From contig OX596341.1 in NCBI GenBank assembly GCA_951394405.1, forward strand, positions 2,666,001 through 2,730,000: DNA of 64,000 bases. Reading direction: 5' to 3'. Origin of the DNA: Coprinellus micaceus. Lineage: Eukaryota > Basidiomycota > Agaricomycetes > Agaricales > Psathyrellaceae. The notes below the pieces were generated by a model that was not told where the DNA came from, ran no database searches, and saw nothing but the letters and a program-made list of their open reading frames with translations. This document shows positions 1 to 11,585 of this stretch, in pieces. Numbering within the stretch: the stretch's first letter is position 1; each line of letters opens with the position of its first letter. A program made the position numbers and the translations under genes.

Positions 1-168
1 CCTCGTAAGTACAGTTGAGCGCTGTTCTCGACGGACTTCGGCGCTTGGTTTGAGCATCGCAGCATCGGGTGCTTTTTGATTGTAGGACTTGTCAACAGCT
101 TTGGTCGTCGAAAATGCGCCCGACGGCAGGTCCTGCTCCCACCATTCGGTCGATCCTTGGGAGAATAC

Positions 169-177
169 TATATATAT
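169..177 (+). promoter_or_regulatory. TATA-like box of the split glycoside-hydrolase-like gene
   Basis: An alternating TATATATAT run lies 37 bp upstream of the ATG at 214. The position suits a fungal core promoter, but no transcription start can be read from sequence, so this is inference. Confidence 0.35.
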
Positions 178-213
178 GGTCTTGCCTCATCACTAACGGA
201 CGATGATCTAACC

Positions 214-1603
214 ATGATCTCCCCTCAGATGCGGTGGGCGTCTTTTGCCCTGGCTACCCTCCTTGCAGGGCTAAGCCCAGTTTTCGCGCAGACATGGTGC
301 GGTAAGAACTACATGCGCAATCAAACTATCGTTCCGCCTGGTGGGTCCTACTCGCTCTCCTAAATTGCACTTCAATCCTAATATTTGCATAATTCAGGTG
401 GTCAATTCCCAAAGCCTAGCGAATCCTCGTCCCCACTTCTCGTCTTCCGTTGCAGCCAGACGATTCGACCTTATCTCCCACACGACACGGGAAACTCCCC
501 TACCGTCCTCGTGTCATCTTGGATTTCCAACACTTCATACCCCGACTCACTAGCATGGTCTCCTCCCCCAGGCTTCCCTGGTCCATTCGATGCTCGGAAC
601 CTCACCATCACCGTCACTGTGGACGGCCAGAATGTGGCTTCTGGGACCACCCCTGAGATTCCTACTGGAGGTGACCCTGATCGGACGAGGAATCAGGTCG
701 TCAAAGACTACTATGAGCTTCCGCTGGACCTTGCTAAACTTCAGCCGCGAAAGGAGCACTTCACCCTCGAGTGCACGGCCAGGTTACCGGATGGACAGGA
801 GTTCAAGGCCACCAGCCCGCTGTCCTACCTTCCTGAACTTTCCGGGGATGAAATTGGAAGTGTGACGAAATTGGATGGGAGGTCGGGCGCGCTCTTGGTG
901 CAGAGCAATGAAGGGCCAGGGAGGTTCAAGGAGACCTTCCCTATCGGGTTCTACACCCAATTTAATAATTACCTTACCAACTTGACCGTCCTGTCCGAGT
1001 TGAAGAATCAAGGGTACGTCCTAATTCTTTTGGATTATGTTCTTCTGATGACTGACCGCCGGGACAGATTTAACGTCATTCATCCAATCCCACCATTCCC
1101 CAACACCACCCAGCTCGACAGGGTTCTAGACGAGATGGAGAAGCTCGGGCTCTACCTCATGTACGACATGCGGTGGACGTACCAGAACGACTCTAGTATG
1201 ACTTCCGAAGTCAATCGCATCAAGAAGCGTACCAATCTCCTCCTCTGGTACACCGCGGACGAGCCCGACGGTACCTCGGACCCCCTCGACGCCACGACCA
1301 AATCGTACAACCTCATCAACTCGCTCGACGGGGGCGACAATTCCGGAGGCTCTGGATATCACCCCGTGTCTCTCGTGCTCAATTGCCAGGACTATCAGTT
1401 TACCCCGTATGCTTCCGGCGCAGACATCGTCATGACGGATGTATACCCAATCGGCAACAATGTTACCTTCTCGGAGCCTTGGGGAACGGAGTGTACCCCA
1501 GACTACGGGGACTGCGGGTGCGATAATTGCAAGGGTTCTCTGAGAGATATCTCGGATAGGCTCGAGGATTATCGCGACCGGCTGTACACGAATGGGTGGT
1601 ACC
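214..1603 (+). pseudogene. 5' half of secreted TIM-barrel (glycoside-hydrolase-like) gene, interrupted by a LINE
   Basis: The ATG at 214 opens a signal peptide (hydrophobic core FALATLLAGLSPVFA, cleavage near AQ). Exons are 214-340, 398-1013 and 1068 onward, with introns of 57 and 54 bp. The protein looks like a (beta/alpha)8 barrel: FPIGFYTQF, YLMYDMRWTY and LLWYTADEPDG resemble successive strand ends, and the last carries acidic residues of the kind that act as acid/base. The frame breaks at 1603, inside the coding sequence for TNGWY, where a LINE begins. It resumes at 39335. The joined exons total 1944 nt (647 codons), all in frame, so the lesion is the insertion alone. No specific GH family is assigned. 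This allele should be inactive unless a truncated product is made. Confidence 0.8.
1589..1603 (+). repeat. Left copy of 15-bp LINE target-site duplication
   Basis: The 15-mer CGAATGGGTGGTACC is repeated exactly at 39320-39334, directly after the LINE poly-A tail. One more A could belong to either the duplication or the tail. Confidence 0.95.
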
Positions 1604-2308
1604 GGGGGGCCCTTGATCCCGTACCACCATGGTCGGTGATTTTCCCACGCGTGGGACAAGGGCAGGGAACGCCAACAACGGCGCTGGAAGGTCAATGACC
1701 AACCACGAAAGCGCCTGAGGCATCCCTTAGGTCCAGACATGCCACCCCCGAAGCCAAGCAAACGAGGATCAACCAGACAGACTGGAGGACGAGGGAGACA
1801 GGAGAGATGAACTCCGCACGCGCCACGTTGCACGCTTCCAACCCCCACCCCAACCAAATCCAGACTCCTACCTCCATGCTACGAGGTAAGCCAAGTCAAA
1901 ATGTCGCCCACATCGACCAGCGAGGCAAACCACACCCCCAGTAGAACCCCCCAGAACGAACGAAAAGAGACTCGGATATTTATATACCACCTCCTATCGA
2001 ACACCCCTGCACCGAAAGACCCTGCACAGACCCGGCGCTTGCACATCCCCGGACACAGCCAAGATACCGAACCCCCCCAGACCACACCTCCCCAGACACG
2101 GAACCCGGGACGATGCACAATCCGCAATAGAACCCAACCACGAGGCTGCACGTCGGATCCACATAAAAACAAGAGACCTGAGAACCGTCCCTCCATCCCA
2201 CTACAATACCACCCTATCCCGTAATACCACCCACCGAGGACAAAGGAGCGGTGAAGTAAGTCCCCCACCCAGGCCCCATCCACATCCCCAGCCTAACGAC
2301 ACGAGTAG
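1604..2308 (+). other. LINE 5' leader / internal promoter region
   Basis: This 705-bp segment lies between the target-site duplication and the ORF1 ATG. It is C- and A-rich on the plus strand. A 107-codon open frame at 1901-2224 has no recognisable domain and is probably not a gene. LINE 5' leaders normally hold the internal promoter; no specific element could be identified. Confidence 0.6.
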
Positions 2309-4468
2309 ATGTCGTCTAGAACGAAAAGGCAGAGGACCTCGAACCAGAACAGTTTCGCCCCCCTCGCCGACGACGGAGACAGCCATACCCCACACCCAGC
2401 CGAGCTTGAGACCACGCCCCAGCAAGTCGCACCCCACCCGAGTGGCCCACACAGAGACCCACAAGACGAGGAAGATGAACCGTCAGAGCTCAAGCCACTC
2501 ACGGCAACGCCCAACGCCCCACACCCGAACTTGACCCAGTCAAACCTCCGGTCGTTTGTCCAACAACGCCCCCGCACGAACGACCCAAGTAAACCCGCCA
2601 GCGCCAAACCGAACCCCAAGCCCCCTATGTTCGAATTCGGCAAGCCCACTGAGCGCCCCCAGCTCTCTCAATCGAACGACAGACTGAAGTACATCCACGA
2701 CGCCCTCAAGGATGACCTGGGAAGAGAAAGGAACGGTCAGCCCAGTGAGAAGTTGAGAGGCAAGAAGAGGAGGACAGAGGGGGAGGAAGAGGAACGGGGA
2801 CAGACCGCCAACTTGGATGCCAGTACGTATGCATGGGGTGCGAATCAGCCCTCCCAGCCCCAGGTCAAGCGGGACGACGACGACGAATCTATGTATGCCT
2901 CAGACGACCCGGGTAGCTACGACACCCCCCAGCGTGGACAGAAAGCACCGAAGCAACGAAGGTGGTCACCCCGCCTCACACCCGAGTCCCCCACCAAGCC
3001 CCTCCCCCGTAAGCGTATCATGCGCCCCAGTGTACCCAAGCCGGTAAACCCCTTCGCAAAATTCAAAGCCACTACCCACACCCCAGGAACAGGTGCCACC
3101 ACATCCCCCTACGTCAATCCCCCACCGAAAGGTTTCCCCCCACACAGCACGAACCCTGTAGAGGCTTTCAAGTACTGCACCAAAGCGTCCAAAGATCGGA
3201 AGGAGCGAATTAAAGGCGGCACGGCCACGATCTTCATAGTCGGCGACGGACGCATCTCCTCGCCCAACGACCTCGCCCAACGCATCGGCCTCCTCGAAAT
3301 GACCATCAAGGATATCATCAAGGACCCTACGGCAGACCCCCACATCACGCCGATGGAAGTAGATGTCAACAAGCCCGACGGGACGGGCACCTACCAACAC
3401 AAGGTCATCCAACCCTGGATCATAAGCAACCTCACTTCGACAGCCCTCGCAACCTTGACAAGCCAAACCTACTGGTCTCGCGAAGAAATAACCATTGGAG
3501 TCTTCCCCCAAGACATGCCCATCCCCCGCTACAGCCTCACCCTATGGGAGACTACCCTCCTGAAGGCTGACAAGGCCGCCGAGGACAAGATGGCAACCCA
3601 GGTCAAGTCGGTCCTCCGATCATGCGAGGATTTCCGCACCTTCGTGACCGCATACGACGACCGTAGGCCGGACCACATGGGCGCCGAGGACTTTTTTGAC
3701 TACACTGTTGACTCCGCCCGAGTACGGTCGCTTGAAATCGAACACAATGCTGCCCCCATGATCATCCTCCTGGTGGACATCGAATCGCCCACGGACGATG
3801 CCGACGAGTGGGACAAGGCGTGCCAGGGCCTACGACACCTCGATTGGACCGGGACACACTGCTCGACGGTCAAGGCAAGGATCCATGATTACCACTGCGG
3901 CTTCTGCAAAGGCCTAGACCACCCAACCCCCCAGTGCCCCCTCCCAGCCCTCGGTATCCATCCGAACACCATAGACAACAACACCACCTCCAACCCCCAG
4001 CAGCGACAGCCCACAGCCACCGAGGATGAGAAGGTGAACCCCTTCGGCACCTCCACAGTCCAGCACCCAAAAGGACTGGCCCCAGGCAAGTCGGCGATCC
4101 CCAAGCACTCTGACATGGTGCGCCACACCGGCTCTCGCAACACCCATAACGACGCCCCCCGCCCCCTGCCCCCCTCGCACCCATACCCCACCTACAGACC
4201 CTACCCATACCACCCATACCCCGCTCCTCGCCACATGAACGACCATGAGAACACCGCTGCACCCGATGCCGGCCAACCGCGGCCCTCAACCAGTCAAGGA
4301 AGGGGGAGAGGCGGCCGACGAAATGACAACAACACCCAGCAACAAGAATGGCAAGTCCCCCAATGGCCGCAGTACCAGCAGAACACCTCCTACCACCACC
4401 CCTACCCCATGCCACCTCCTCCGCAACCTCCTTTCCACCCCCACTACTACAGCGACTACCAGTACTGA
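2309..4468 (+). CDS. LINE ORF1, gag-like nucleic-acid-binding protein
   Basis: This is a 719-residue protein. The N-terminal third is charged and Pro/Ser/Gln-rich, with probable basic nuclear-targeting patches (KRQR near the start, RGKKRR near residue 150). A folded-looking central part follows, then a zinc knuckle of C-x2-C-x4-H-x4-C type (CGFCKGLDHPTPQC, first Cys about residue 530). The C-terminus is rich in Pro, Tyr and His (repeated HPYP). In LINEs this protein coats the RNA and forms the ribonucleoprotein with ORF2. Start choice: the first ATG after the leader, followed by MSSRTKRQR. The frame is intact. Confidence 0.85.
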   Translation: MSSRTKRQRTSNQNSFAPLADDGDSHTPHPAELETTPQQVAPHPSGPHRDPQDEEDEPSELKPLTATPNAPHPNLTQSNLRSFVQQRPRTNDPSKPASAKPNPKPPMFEFGKPTERPQLSQSNDRLKYIHDALKDDLGRERNGQPSEKLRGKKRRTEGEEEERGQTANLDASTYAWGANQPSQPQVKRDDDDESMYASDDPGSYDTPQRGQKAPKQRRWSPRLTPESPTKPLPRKRIMRPSVPKPVNPFAKFKATTHTPGTGATTSPYVNPPPKGFPPHSTNPVEAFKYCTKASKDRKERIKGGTATIFIVGDGRISSPNDLAQRIGLLEMTIKDIIKDPTADPHITPMEVDVNKPDGTGTYQHKVIQPWIISNLTSTALATLTSQTYWSREEITIGVFPQDMPIPRYSLTLWETTLLKADKAAEDKMATQVKSVLRSCEDFRTFVTAYDDRRPDHMGAEDFFDYTVDSARVRSLEIEHNAAPMIILLVDIESPTDDADEWDKACQGLRHLDWTGTHCSTVKARIHDYHCGFCKGLDHPTPQCPLPALGIHPNTIDNNTTSNPQQRQPTATEDEKVNPFGTSTVQHPKGLAPGKSAIPKHSDMVRHTGSRNTHNDAPRPLPPSHPYPTYRPYPYHPYPAPRHMNDHENTAAPDAGQPRPSTSQGRGRGGRRNDNNTQQQEWQVPQWPQYQQNTSYHHPYPMPPPPQPPFHPHYYSDYQY

Positions 4469-5494
4469 ATACCAAGACGGGTCACGTGACGAGTAAGCAC
4501 CCGAGCCAGCTCTTTCCACAACGTCCCCACCCCACACAGCACCCATACGCCCACTAGCCCAACGCTCATTAACCTACCTACATGCCCCGACCATAATACA
4601 CCTTACAACCCCACTCAGCTCTCTCCACCCCCACTCAGCCTATGCCCCAATTCCGAACCCACTACAATATCCCAAACTTCTTCACCGAACGGACTAAATG
4701 ACTGTGACCCACCTGTGACTGATACCCCCTACCTACACCCCTCTATCCCCCAAATAGACCTCCATTCATCTCGAGAACTAACCCTGTGAGACCATGACCA
4801 TGTAAGAGATCCCGACGGAGACCTCTAGTGAGTAAGGACCCATAGAGACCCACACGGACCCACAACAACACGAAACGATGAGATCGGCTCCTAACGAGCC
4901 AAGCTGCACCCACTGATTGCAGTAGAGTAGAGGGAAAGCGGCTACCCAAATATACTAGAGCCACGGAACTAGGAAAGTAGCTGCGAACCCGACCACACGA
5001 GTGGACACACCCTAGTAAGGTGTAAGGAGACAGGCCTATTTAGGCCGCCGATGCGTCGTCTTTACGGGTAGGCCCCGAAGTCTATGGAACTCAGTACTAA
5101 CCCCTGTTAGGAGGGGTGGGGAACAGCCTAGACAGCATCGCGGCTTGGAACCTGTCCGAATCAGGATCCGTCTCCCTAGACTTGGGCGAGTCAAGGAGTA
5201 CTACACCCGCCCCCCGCTACCTTAAACACACACCCCACCCACGGTCGAACTTCCCCGGCAACGGCACAGCGCATTCCCGTGAGGAGAGCGACCAGCGCCA
5301 GCACCGTCGGAGCTGGCCGCGAGGACCCACACAGGAATTATGGAAACGGACAGCGGGAAGGTGCGGCACCTGCACGGCAGGACACACATGCCCGCCCGAA
5401 CGAACTAAGGACATCGTATATCACCGACTACCTCCGCCCAGCAGGAGAATCCAGTAACCAGGCATCTGGAGACGAACCGAGACGCACAGTGGAC
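4469..5494 (+). other. LINE inter-ORF region
   Basis: About 1 kb separates the ORF1 stop from the first good ATG of ORF2 at 5495. The ORF2 frame is already open from 5279, beginning with a GTG, so part of this stretch may be translated by reinitiation or from a non-ATG start. I see no conserved domain in it. Confidence 0.5.
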
Positions 5495-8400
5495 ATGGCA
5501 AAAGGAAAGAAGAAACTGAGAGGGAACATCCGAATTGGGACATTGAACGTGCGAGGAGCAGGCTCCCAAGCAACACTCGGCAAATGGAACGACATCAGCA
5601 CAATGATGCAAAGAAGGCAACTAGGAGTCCTTGCAGTCCAAGAAACCCACATATGTAAAGACGAAGTAGATAGACTAAACAAGAGATTCAAGAAGAAAAT
5701 CTTCATAATAAACTCCGGAAACCCGAGCAGACCAAACGCGAACGGTGTGGCAATTGTCCTCAACCGACGCAACACAGCATGGGCAGAAACCAAGAAATGG
5801 GTACTTATACCGGGGAGAGCACTGATGGTCCAATTCCCATGGAAAAATTCGGAGCGTTTCAAAACGGTGCTCGCAATATACGCACCAAACGTACCCAAGG
5901 AAAACAAAAAGTTCTGGGAGGAGCTGGCATCAAAATGGGACGTAAGCTCACCACCCCCACGACCGGACATCATGCTAGGGGACATGAACATAGTGGAAGA
6001 CTCAATTGACCGAATCCCAATACACAGCGATGACTCCGAGGCAGTAGGAGCTCTGCGAGCCTTGAAACGTAAGCTTGGACTAGTGGACGGGTGGAGGCAA
6101 GAAAATCCTGAGAAAATCGCGTACTCATACCTCCAATCGGCGACCATGTCACAGTCGAGAATAGACCGTGTATACACAACAGCCAGCATACAGAGGACAG
6201 CTAGGAAGTGGGAGATCACACCGAGTGACGTACAAACTGACCACAAACTGGTCACTTTCCACTACTACGACCCCGGGCAGCAGGTACAAGGCAAAGGGCG
6301 CCCAACACTGCCACTATGGATCACAAAGGACGAAAAATTCCTGAAAACGGGAAGGGAGATAGTAAGAAAGGCAGTAGGCGACGCAAACACATATGAACAG
6401 GGGAGCTCAGCAGAGGACAGAGTCCTCCAATACCCAGTCCAGACAATATACAATAAAATGATCATCGACATAATCTGCTGCGCAAAGGCTCAAATCTCCG
6501 AAACAATGCCAAAAATAAAAATGAGAATAGAGGTGAGGAGAAAACAACTGAAACAGGTTGTGAATGACAAACGCCTCTCAGAAGGAGAGCGTTTGGAGAA
6601 AGCGGCTGCCCTAGAAGAAGAAATCCGTTCCATGCACCTCAAACACCACAGCTCGAACAAAGACAAAACACACCTGAGATACAGTACCGAAAACGAGGTG
6701 ATCGGGAAACGATGGCTGGGCACAAGCAAAGAAATCGAGACAAGAGACCCAATAACGGCCCTAAAGAAGCCTCCCACAGAGGAAGACCTCGAAAAAAATC
6801 GGGACCCAGGACTGGAGTACAACTCGAAGAAAATGGCTGAAATCGCACGGAAATACCACAACGAGCTCCAGCAGAAAGACCTACATGTGCCCAAATCACA
6901 AGAGGAGGCCAAGGCTATGGAAGAAGAGGTCCTCGCAGCTATAAAGAAACACCTCCTAGATGAACAAGTACGGATGTTAGAAGGGAAACTCACCAGGAAG
7001 GAAGTGTACCAAGCAATGATGGAGGTACCGAACGAAAAAGCGCCGGGAATAAATGGCATCCCAATTGAACTATGGAAGGGCCTTGCGGCAAACCCAAAAA
7101 GAGAGGAGGAGTGGGGCAAGGAGGACGACATCTCGGAAATGCTAACCCGGGTATTCAATGAGGTAGAAGAACAAGGGGTGTGGGAAGAACACAGACTATT
7201 AACGAGAGGCTGGATGTGCCCGTTATATAAAAAGGGCGACAAGGCGGACATCGCAAACTATAGGCCAATAACGGTACTAAACACAGACTACAAAATCTTC
7301 ACCAAGGCACTAGCCAACCGAATATCGGAGGTCGCACCGAGCATCATACACGAAGACCAAGCTGGATTCATGAAAGACAGGCGAATTGAGGACCACACTG
7401 ATCTGATGAAGGCAATGATTGAGTACTGTGCAGCGGACGGCGTAAACGGGGCCCTAGTGCTCCTAGACCAAGAAAAAGCGTACGATAAAATTACACACAC
7501 CTTCCTAGATAAGACCCTCGAGACTTTCGGCTTTCCTGAAAGATTCCGCAACACCATAAAAGCACTATATCGTGGCGCAGAGACCTTAATCATGATAAAC
7601 GGCCACATGAGCGAGGGTTTTGAAGTGAGTAGGGGTGTGCGCCAAGGTGATCCCCTCTCCTGCATGCTATTTAATCTCGCAATTGAATCACTGGCCTCTA
7701 TGATCCGGCAATCCACATTACAAGGCATACGCCTACCCAAAACCCATGACCGAGTAATCACAACCCTCTTTGCAGACGACACAACAGTCTATCTGGATGA
7801 GGGTGACGACTATGCAGTCCTCCAAGAAATCCTAGATAAGTGGTGCAGAGCATCAGGTGCAAAGTTTAACGTAGCAAAGACAGAAATAGTGCCAGTGGGG
7901 GAGAAGGCATACCGAGCAAAAATGATAGAGACCCGCAGAACAAACGAAAATGCCTCCCAGATCCCCACCGGAATCAGGATAGCAAAGGATGGGGAGGTAA
8001 CAAGGGCGCTCGGAGCATTTATTGGAAACGAAGTGGGGGAGGCGAGCGTATGGACGCCGACAATAGAAGCGACCGAAGCGGCACTCAACAGGTGGGCCAA
8101 GACGTACCCAACAATGGAAGGTAAACGCCTAGTCATCGGAATGGAAGTAGGCGGCCGGACCCAGTTCCGAACCAGAGTACAAGGCATGCCAAAAGAGGTC
8201 GAGGAATGCTTCGAAAAAATGATAACCAAATTCCTATGGAACGGCCGTCTCCCCGCCATAAACGCCGAAACCATGAAACTACCACATGAGCTCGGAGGCT
8301 TTGGGGTACTGGATGTGAGGGCGCGAAATGAGGCAATTGACCTCATGAAACTGAAACGTTACCTAACCTTTGAGAGACGCCCAAGATGGTCTCAAATCAT

Positions 8401-9630
8401 AGACCACCTACTGGCAAAGAATATCCCCAAAATGCATAGAATAGCTGACCAGACAACCGCAATAAACACATTCCTTCAAACATGGGACACGGCGAAGCAA
8501 GCGGAGAAAAGCGAAGCCCCACAGCCAGTCAGGAAAATGCTCAAAACCGCACGACGGTACGGTGTCAGGGTGGACCCTAGTGACCCGACAGACGAGATCA
8601 AGGAGAAAATGCCAATATGGCACCATGTAGGCTGGGACAGCCAAAGCAGGAAGAGAAACAATAGCGCCAAGGCCAAGTGCTTAAGGCAAATACACGGTAT
8701 ATACACAGTGGGAGAGGCACTGGAATTCAGCGAACTCGAGCACGAAAGAGAAGCACGTTCCACGAGCCCTAGCAGCGAAACCCCAGAGCAGAGCGAGGAC
8801 GAGGAGGACAAATGCTGCGAAATGTGTGAGACTGAGGAACTCAAAGGATGCAGGGGAGTACGAGCATGCCAACTAGAGTGCCGACGACTAATCAATGGCC
8901 TACGCCCCATGTGGCAACCGACAGAACCAAGCTCAGACCCAGAGGAAACCGAAGCGACACAAAACCCAAGAGAGATGAACCAGGAGAACGACTACGAGAG
9001 AGAGAAATGTCAGTCACTCTCACAAATGTTCCGAGTGTTCACACAAAACTCCCCAGAGCCCTCGTATGGGGCCCAGAAAAAGCGAAAAAGGGAACAGAAC
9101 CCAAACAAGACGGTCGTGTACACAGACGGATCATGCACAAACCCCGGATATGAAGAGGCCAAAGCGGGAGCAGGGGTATGGTTCGGTCACGGCGACAGTC
9201 GAAATAAAGCACTGCGAGTACCCAGTGACCTCCCCCAAACAAATAACTCGGCCGAAGCCCTCGCGGTACTGGTTGCAATATCGGAGACGCCGAGCAGAGA
9301 TGATCTCATTATAAAAACGGACTCGAAATTCGTGATCGACGCACTCACCAGAGGAAGAGAGAGAATAGAGGAGACGGACTGGCTAGCCCAGACGAACAGA
9401 GACACCCTTGAACCAGCCATCGCAAAGATAAGGAGAAGAAGAGGAAAGACAACATTGGTTAAAGTAAAGGGACACAGCGGGATAGAAGGGAACGAGGAAG
9501 CAGACAAGTTAGCAGCGAAAGGCGCCGAGCAAACTGAAGCGCCGAAGGTGGACACGAAAATACGCCGCAACCAACAAGTCAAGGGAGCCCAACTGAACAA
9601 GATGACCCAGGGCCTACTATACAAAGGAAT
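5495..9630 (+). pseudogene. LINE ORF2, N-terminal 1378 codons (endonuclease, reverse transcriptase, RNase H), interrupted
   Basis: The start is taken at ATG 5495 (MAKGKKKLRG). The APE-type endonuclease shows LNVRG, VQETH, GDMN and a final TDH. The reverse transcriptase follows, with WMCPLYKKGDKADIANYRPI, the catalytic-strand motif LLDQEKAYDKI, GVRQGDPLS and the active-site box FADD. The RNase H domain near codons 1205-1340 has the D-E-D-D set in YTDGSC, NNSAEAL, IKTDSKF and GNEEADKLAA. The frame is open to codon 'GGA AT' at 9630, where the Helentron begins, and continues at 38318 without loss of a base: 4136 + 775 nt = 1637 codons including the stop. Codons read beyond 9630 belong to the Helentron, not to ORF2. 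Confidence 0.9.
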
Positions 9631-9640
9631 TCCGAGGCCC
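9631..9640 (+). repeat. 5' asymmetric terminal inverted repeat of the Helentron
   Basis: TCCGAGGCCC sits at the extreme left end of the element. With the flanking T it matches 11 bp of the complement at 38271-38281. A further AAGG-like match follows after a two-base gap. Confidence 0.85.
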
Positions 9641-9833
9641 TTAAGGTCTCGGGTACTTATCATCGGCAGATTTTGTGCCAAGCTTTTCCCCCATCTCAGG
9701 CATCGTGACCGTGGAAGCCAGTTTCCTTCTACGCTTTACCCGTGCGAGCCGCCTTCCTGTTCAAAAAAGGTTGATGCCCCTATGTTGTATGTGGCGTATA
9801 TGAAACCTAGCTGAGCGCGGCTCGCACCAACGC

Positions 9834-10970
9834 ATGTTTCCTCGTTCGACCGCACTGTCTGTGTCGCCGTAATCTTTCCTTTTTATAACTCATCTTCTCA
9901 GACAGAGCGACCTCGCCGAGGGCGAAATACCGGAACTAGAGGACTACGACAGCAACACCCCTTCCAGTGCCCTACCTATCAGGTTTGTTGACTTGCCGCC
10001 CGTGAATACCACCGCCCTCTACTCTGCAGCCAGCCCAACCATTCTGCAAGAGAGTGAGGCCGTTTCCCGGTGGGAGCTTGCCAACCTCTACTCCTGGTGG
10101 ATTCGATCGCGCAACGTCCTCCCGCTCGACGGGCTGTCGTCCTACGCCGACCCTTGTTATTGGATTCGCTTTTACGTCGTGAGCTTCATTCGGAGAGCCG
10201 AGAGAGACAGGGGACGACCTCGATCTCAGTCGGAGCAGCAGCCCCGTGCCCTACAGTAGCGTAAGCCCCGCCCTGTATGTTACTCGTTGATCTTCTCGGA
10301 CGCTCAACACGTATTGACCCGCTCATAGATTCAACCCGTACCTTTTGGAACGCCCTTTAGAAGCATTCATGAGCTCGCCGAAGAGGTCCTGCGTCGCACG
10401 ATTCCCCCGTCCTTCAGCTCCAATGGTCCCCTTTCTCATTCCAGCTTTGCTGTTGCGGCCCCCTCTGTACTACCAGGACCCCGACTCACGTACCCCGTTT
10501 CGACTGGCCCCAGACGATGGTCCACACGAGTGAGTCTGTCCTAATGCATGGCGCTTGGTATACAGCTCTTTACATCTTCTAGGTTGGTCGTGGTTGGTGG
10601 TGCTCAGGGAGATCGAGAGCCCTTGCCTTCTACTTACCCTTCCCGAGTTGAATTTGTAGCACGCGACCATTTTCTCGATCATGGTCGCCGAGCGTCTACC
10701 CCGTTCGAACGTCAGGAGAGGATGGCTGGGCTGTTTCAGAGGCTCAGGGAGCGCACCATCAACGCTCCTGAGATGGAAGAACTTCTCTTCTACATCGCCC
10801 TGGACCCAAGCATGGCAACCTTCCGCTCTCGCTCGTCGATCCCTTGGCCAGGCGATACGTACGGCCCAGAATTATCGTGGCCCGACCCCAACGACTATGA
10901 CGCTGTCGAACGTCTCTTTCTCCGGCGCCGCGCTATTTTGCAACGGCCACAGATGGAGGGTCACTCGTAA
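9834..10970 (+). CDS. Helentron left-end gene, uncharacterised 'EMEE...WPDPND' family
   Basis: Proposed exons are 9834-9868, 9902-10178, 10329-10529 and 10608-10970 (291 codons, in frame). The first intron would be only 33 nt, so the first exon is doubtful. The last exon encodes a domain with EMEELL, IALDP, a SSIPWPGDTYGPELSWPDPND stretch in two parts, and RRRAILQR. The same pattern recurs in the gene at 37122-37812 at the other end of the element (EMEEYLYNIARDP, YGPMLPWPDPND, YRRAFIRR). I do not recognise the family. Being present at both ends and on the same strand as the transposase suggests either a transposon-linked function or two fused element ends. It ends 0.6 kb before the next gene. 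Confidence 0.55.
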
Positions 10971-11585
10971 GGACTAATGCGTATGACGCACGATTGCATG
11001 TATCGATTTAAGCCCGTTATCATCATTGTATATTACAGCTGAGGCTTCTGAATCATACTTCCATCTTCTGTCTATAAGTCTCCAACTCAACGCTTCCTGA
11101 GAATATAGATCCCACGCAAAAGGAGTGTTGTGGAACGTTAGACGCGACCAGCAGTATCGGCGCTGGGCTCGAGTACAGGATTTCGTAGTTCGCGAAACCA
11201 TTGGGACTCCAAGCCATGGTGCTTCCGCTGGTCCTACTAAACCCGGCTGTCTTTCAATTCGAGAAATTCAAACATATTCCCCCTTTCGTTGTTGCACAAG
11301 GGTATCTAACCCCCAGGATTATACGACTCTCGCCAGCGGTTTACATGTCCCCACGAAGAGGTTCGCGAGAGATGAGGTTGGGTCCTCCTCGACGATTCCA
11401 AGCGCAATGTTCAATACGACGCATAGGGCACCTGGGAGGGGCTTATTTGGATGAGGCGTACTGTGTGGGGTGCGTTGTGGTAGAGAATCCGAGTCGCTGC
11501 GCGGGAATCCGAAAGCCAGGTGGTTTGGATGGTAATCGATGATTAGACAAGTCTTGTTCATGAATATTGATATCTCCTATCTGTT
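10971..11585. other. Intergenic, no gene recognised
   Basis: This is a 615-bp stretch between the left-end gene and the 3' end of the minus-strand gene at 11586. Short open frames here have no recognisable domains and no paralogue in the window. Confidence 0.5.

Noticed and set aside
2293..4546. Long minus-strand frames opposite LINE ORF1
   Set aside because: They mirror the C-rich codon use of ORF1 and have no domains.
5428..6255. 275-codon minus-strand frame opposite the LINE endonuclease
   Set aside because: It is a shadow of ORF2, hydrophobic by complement and without recognisable motifs.
9631..9814. Continuation of LINE ORF2 to the stop at 9814
   Set aside because: This part is Helentron sequence read by chance in frame; the real ORF2 end is at 39092.
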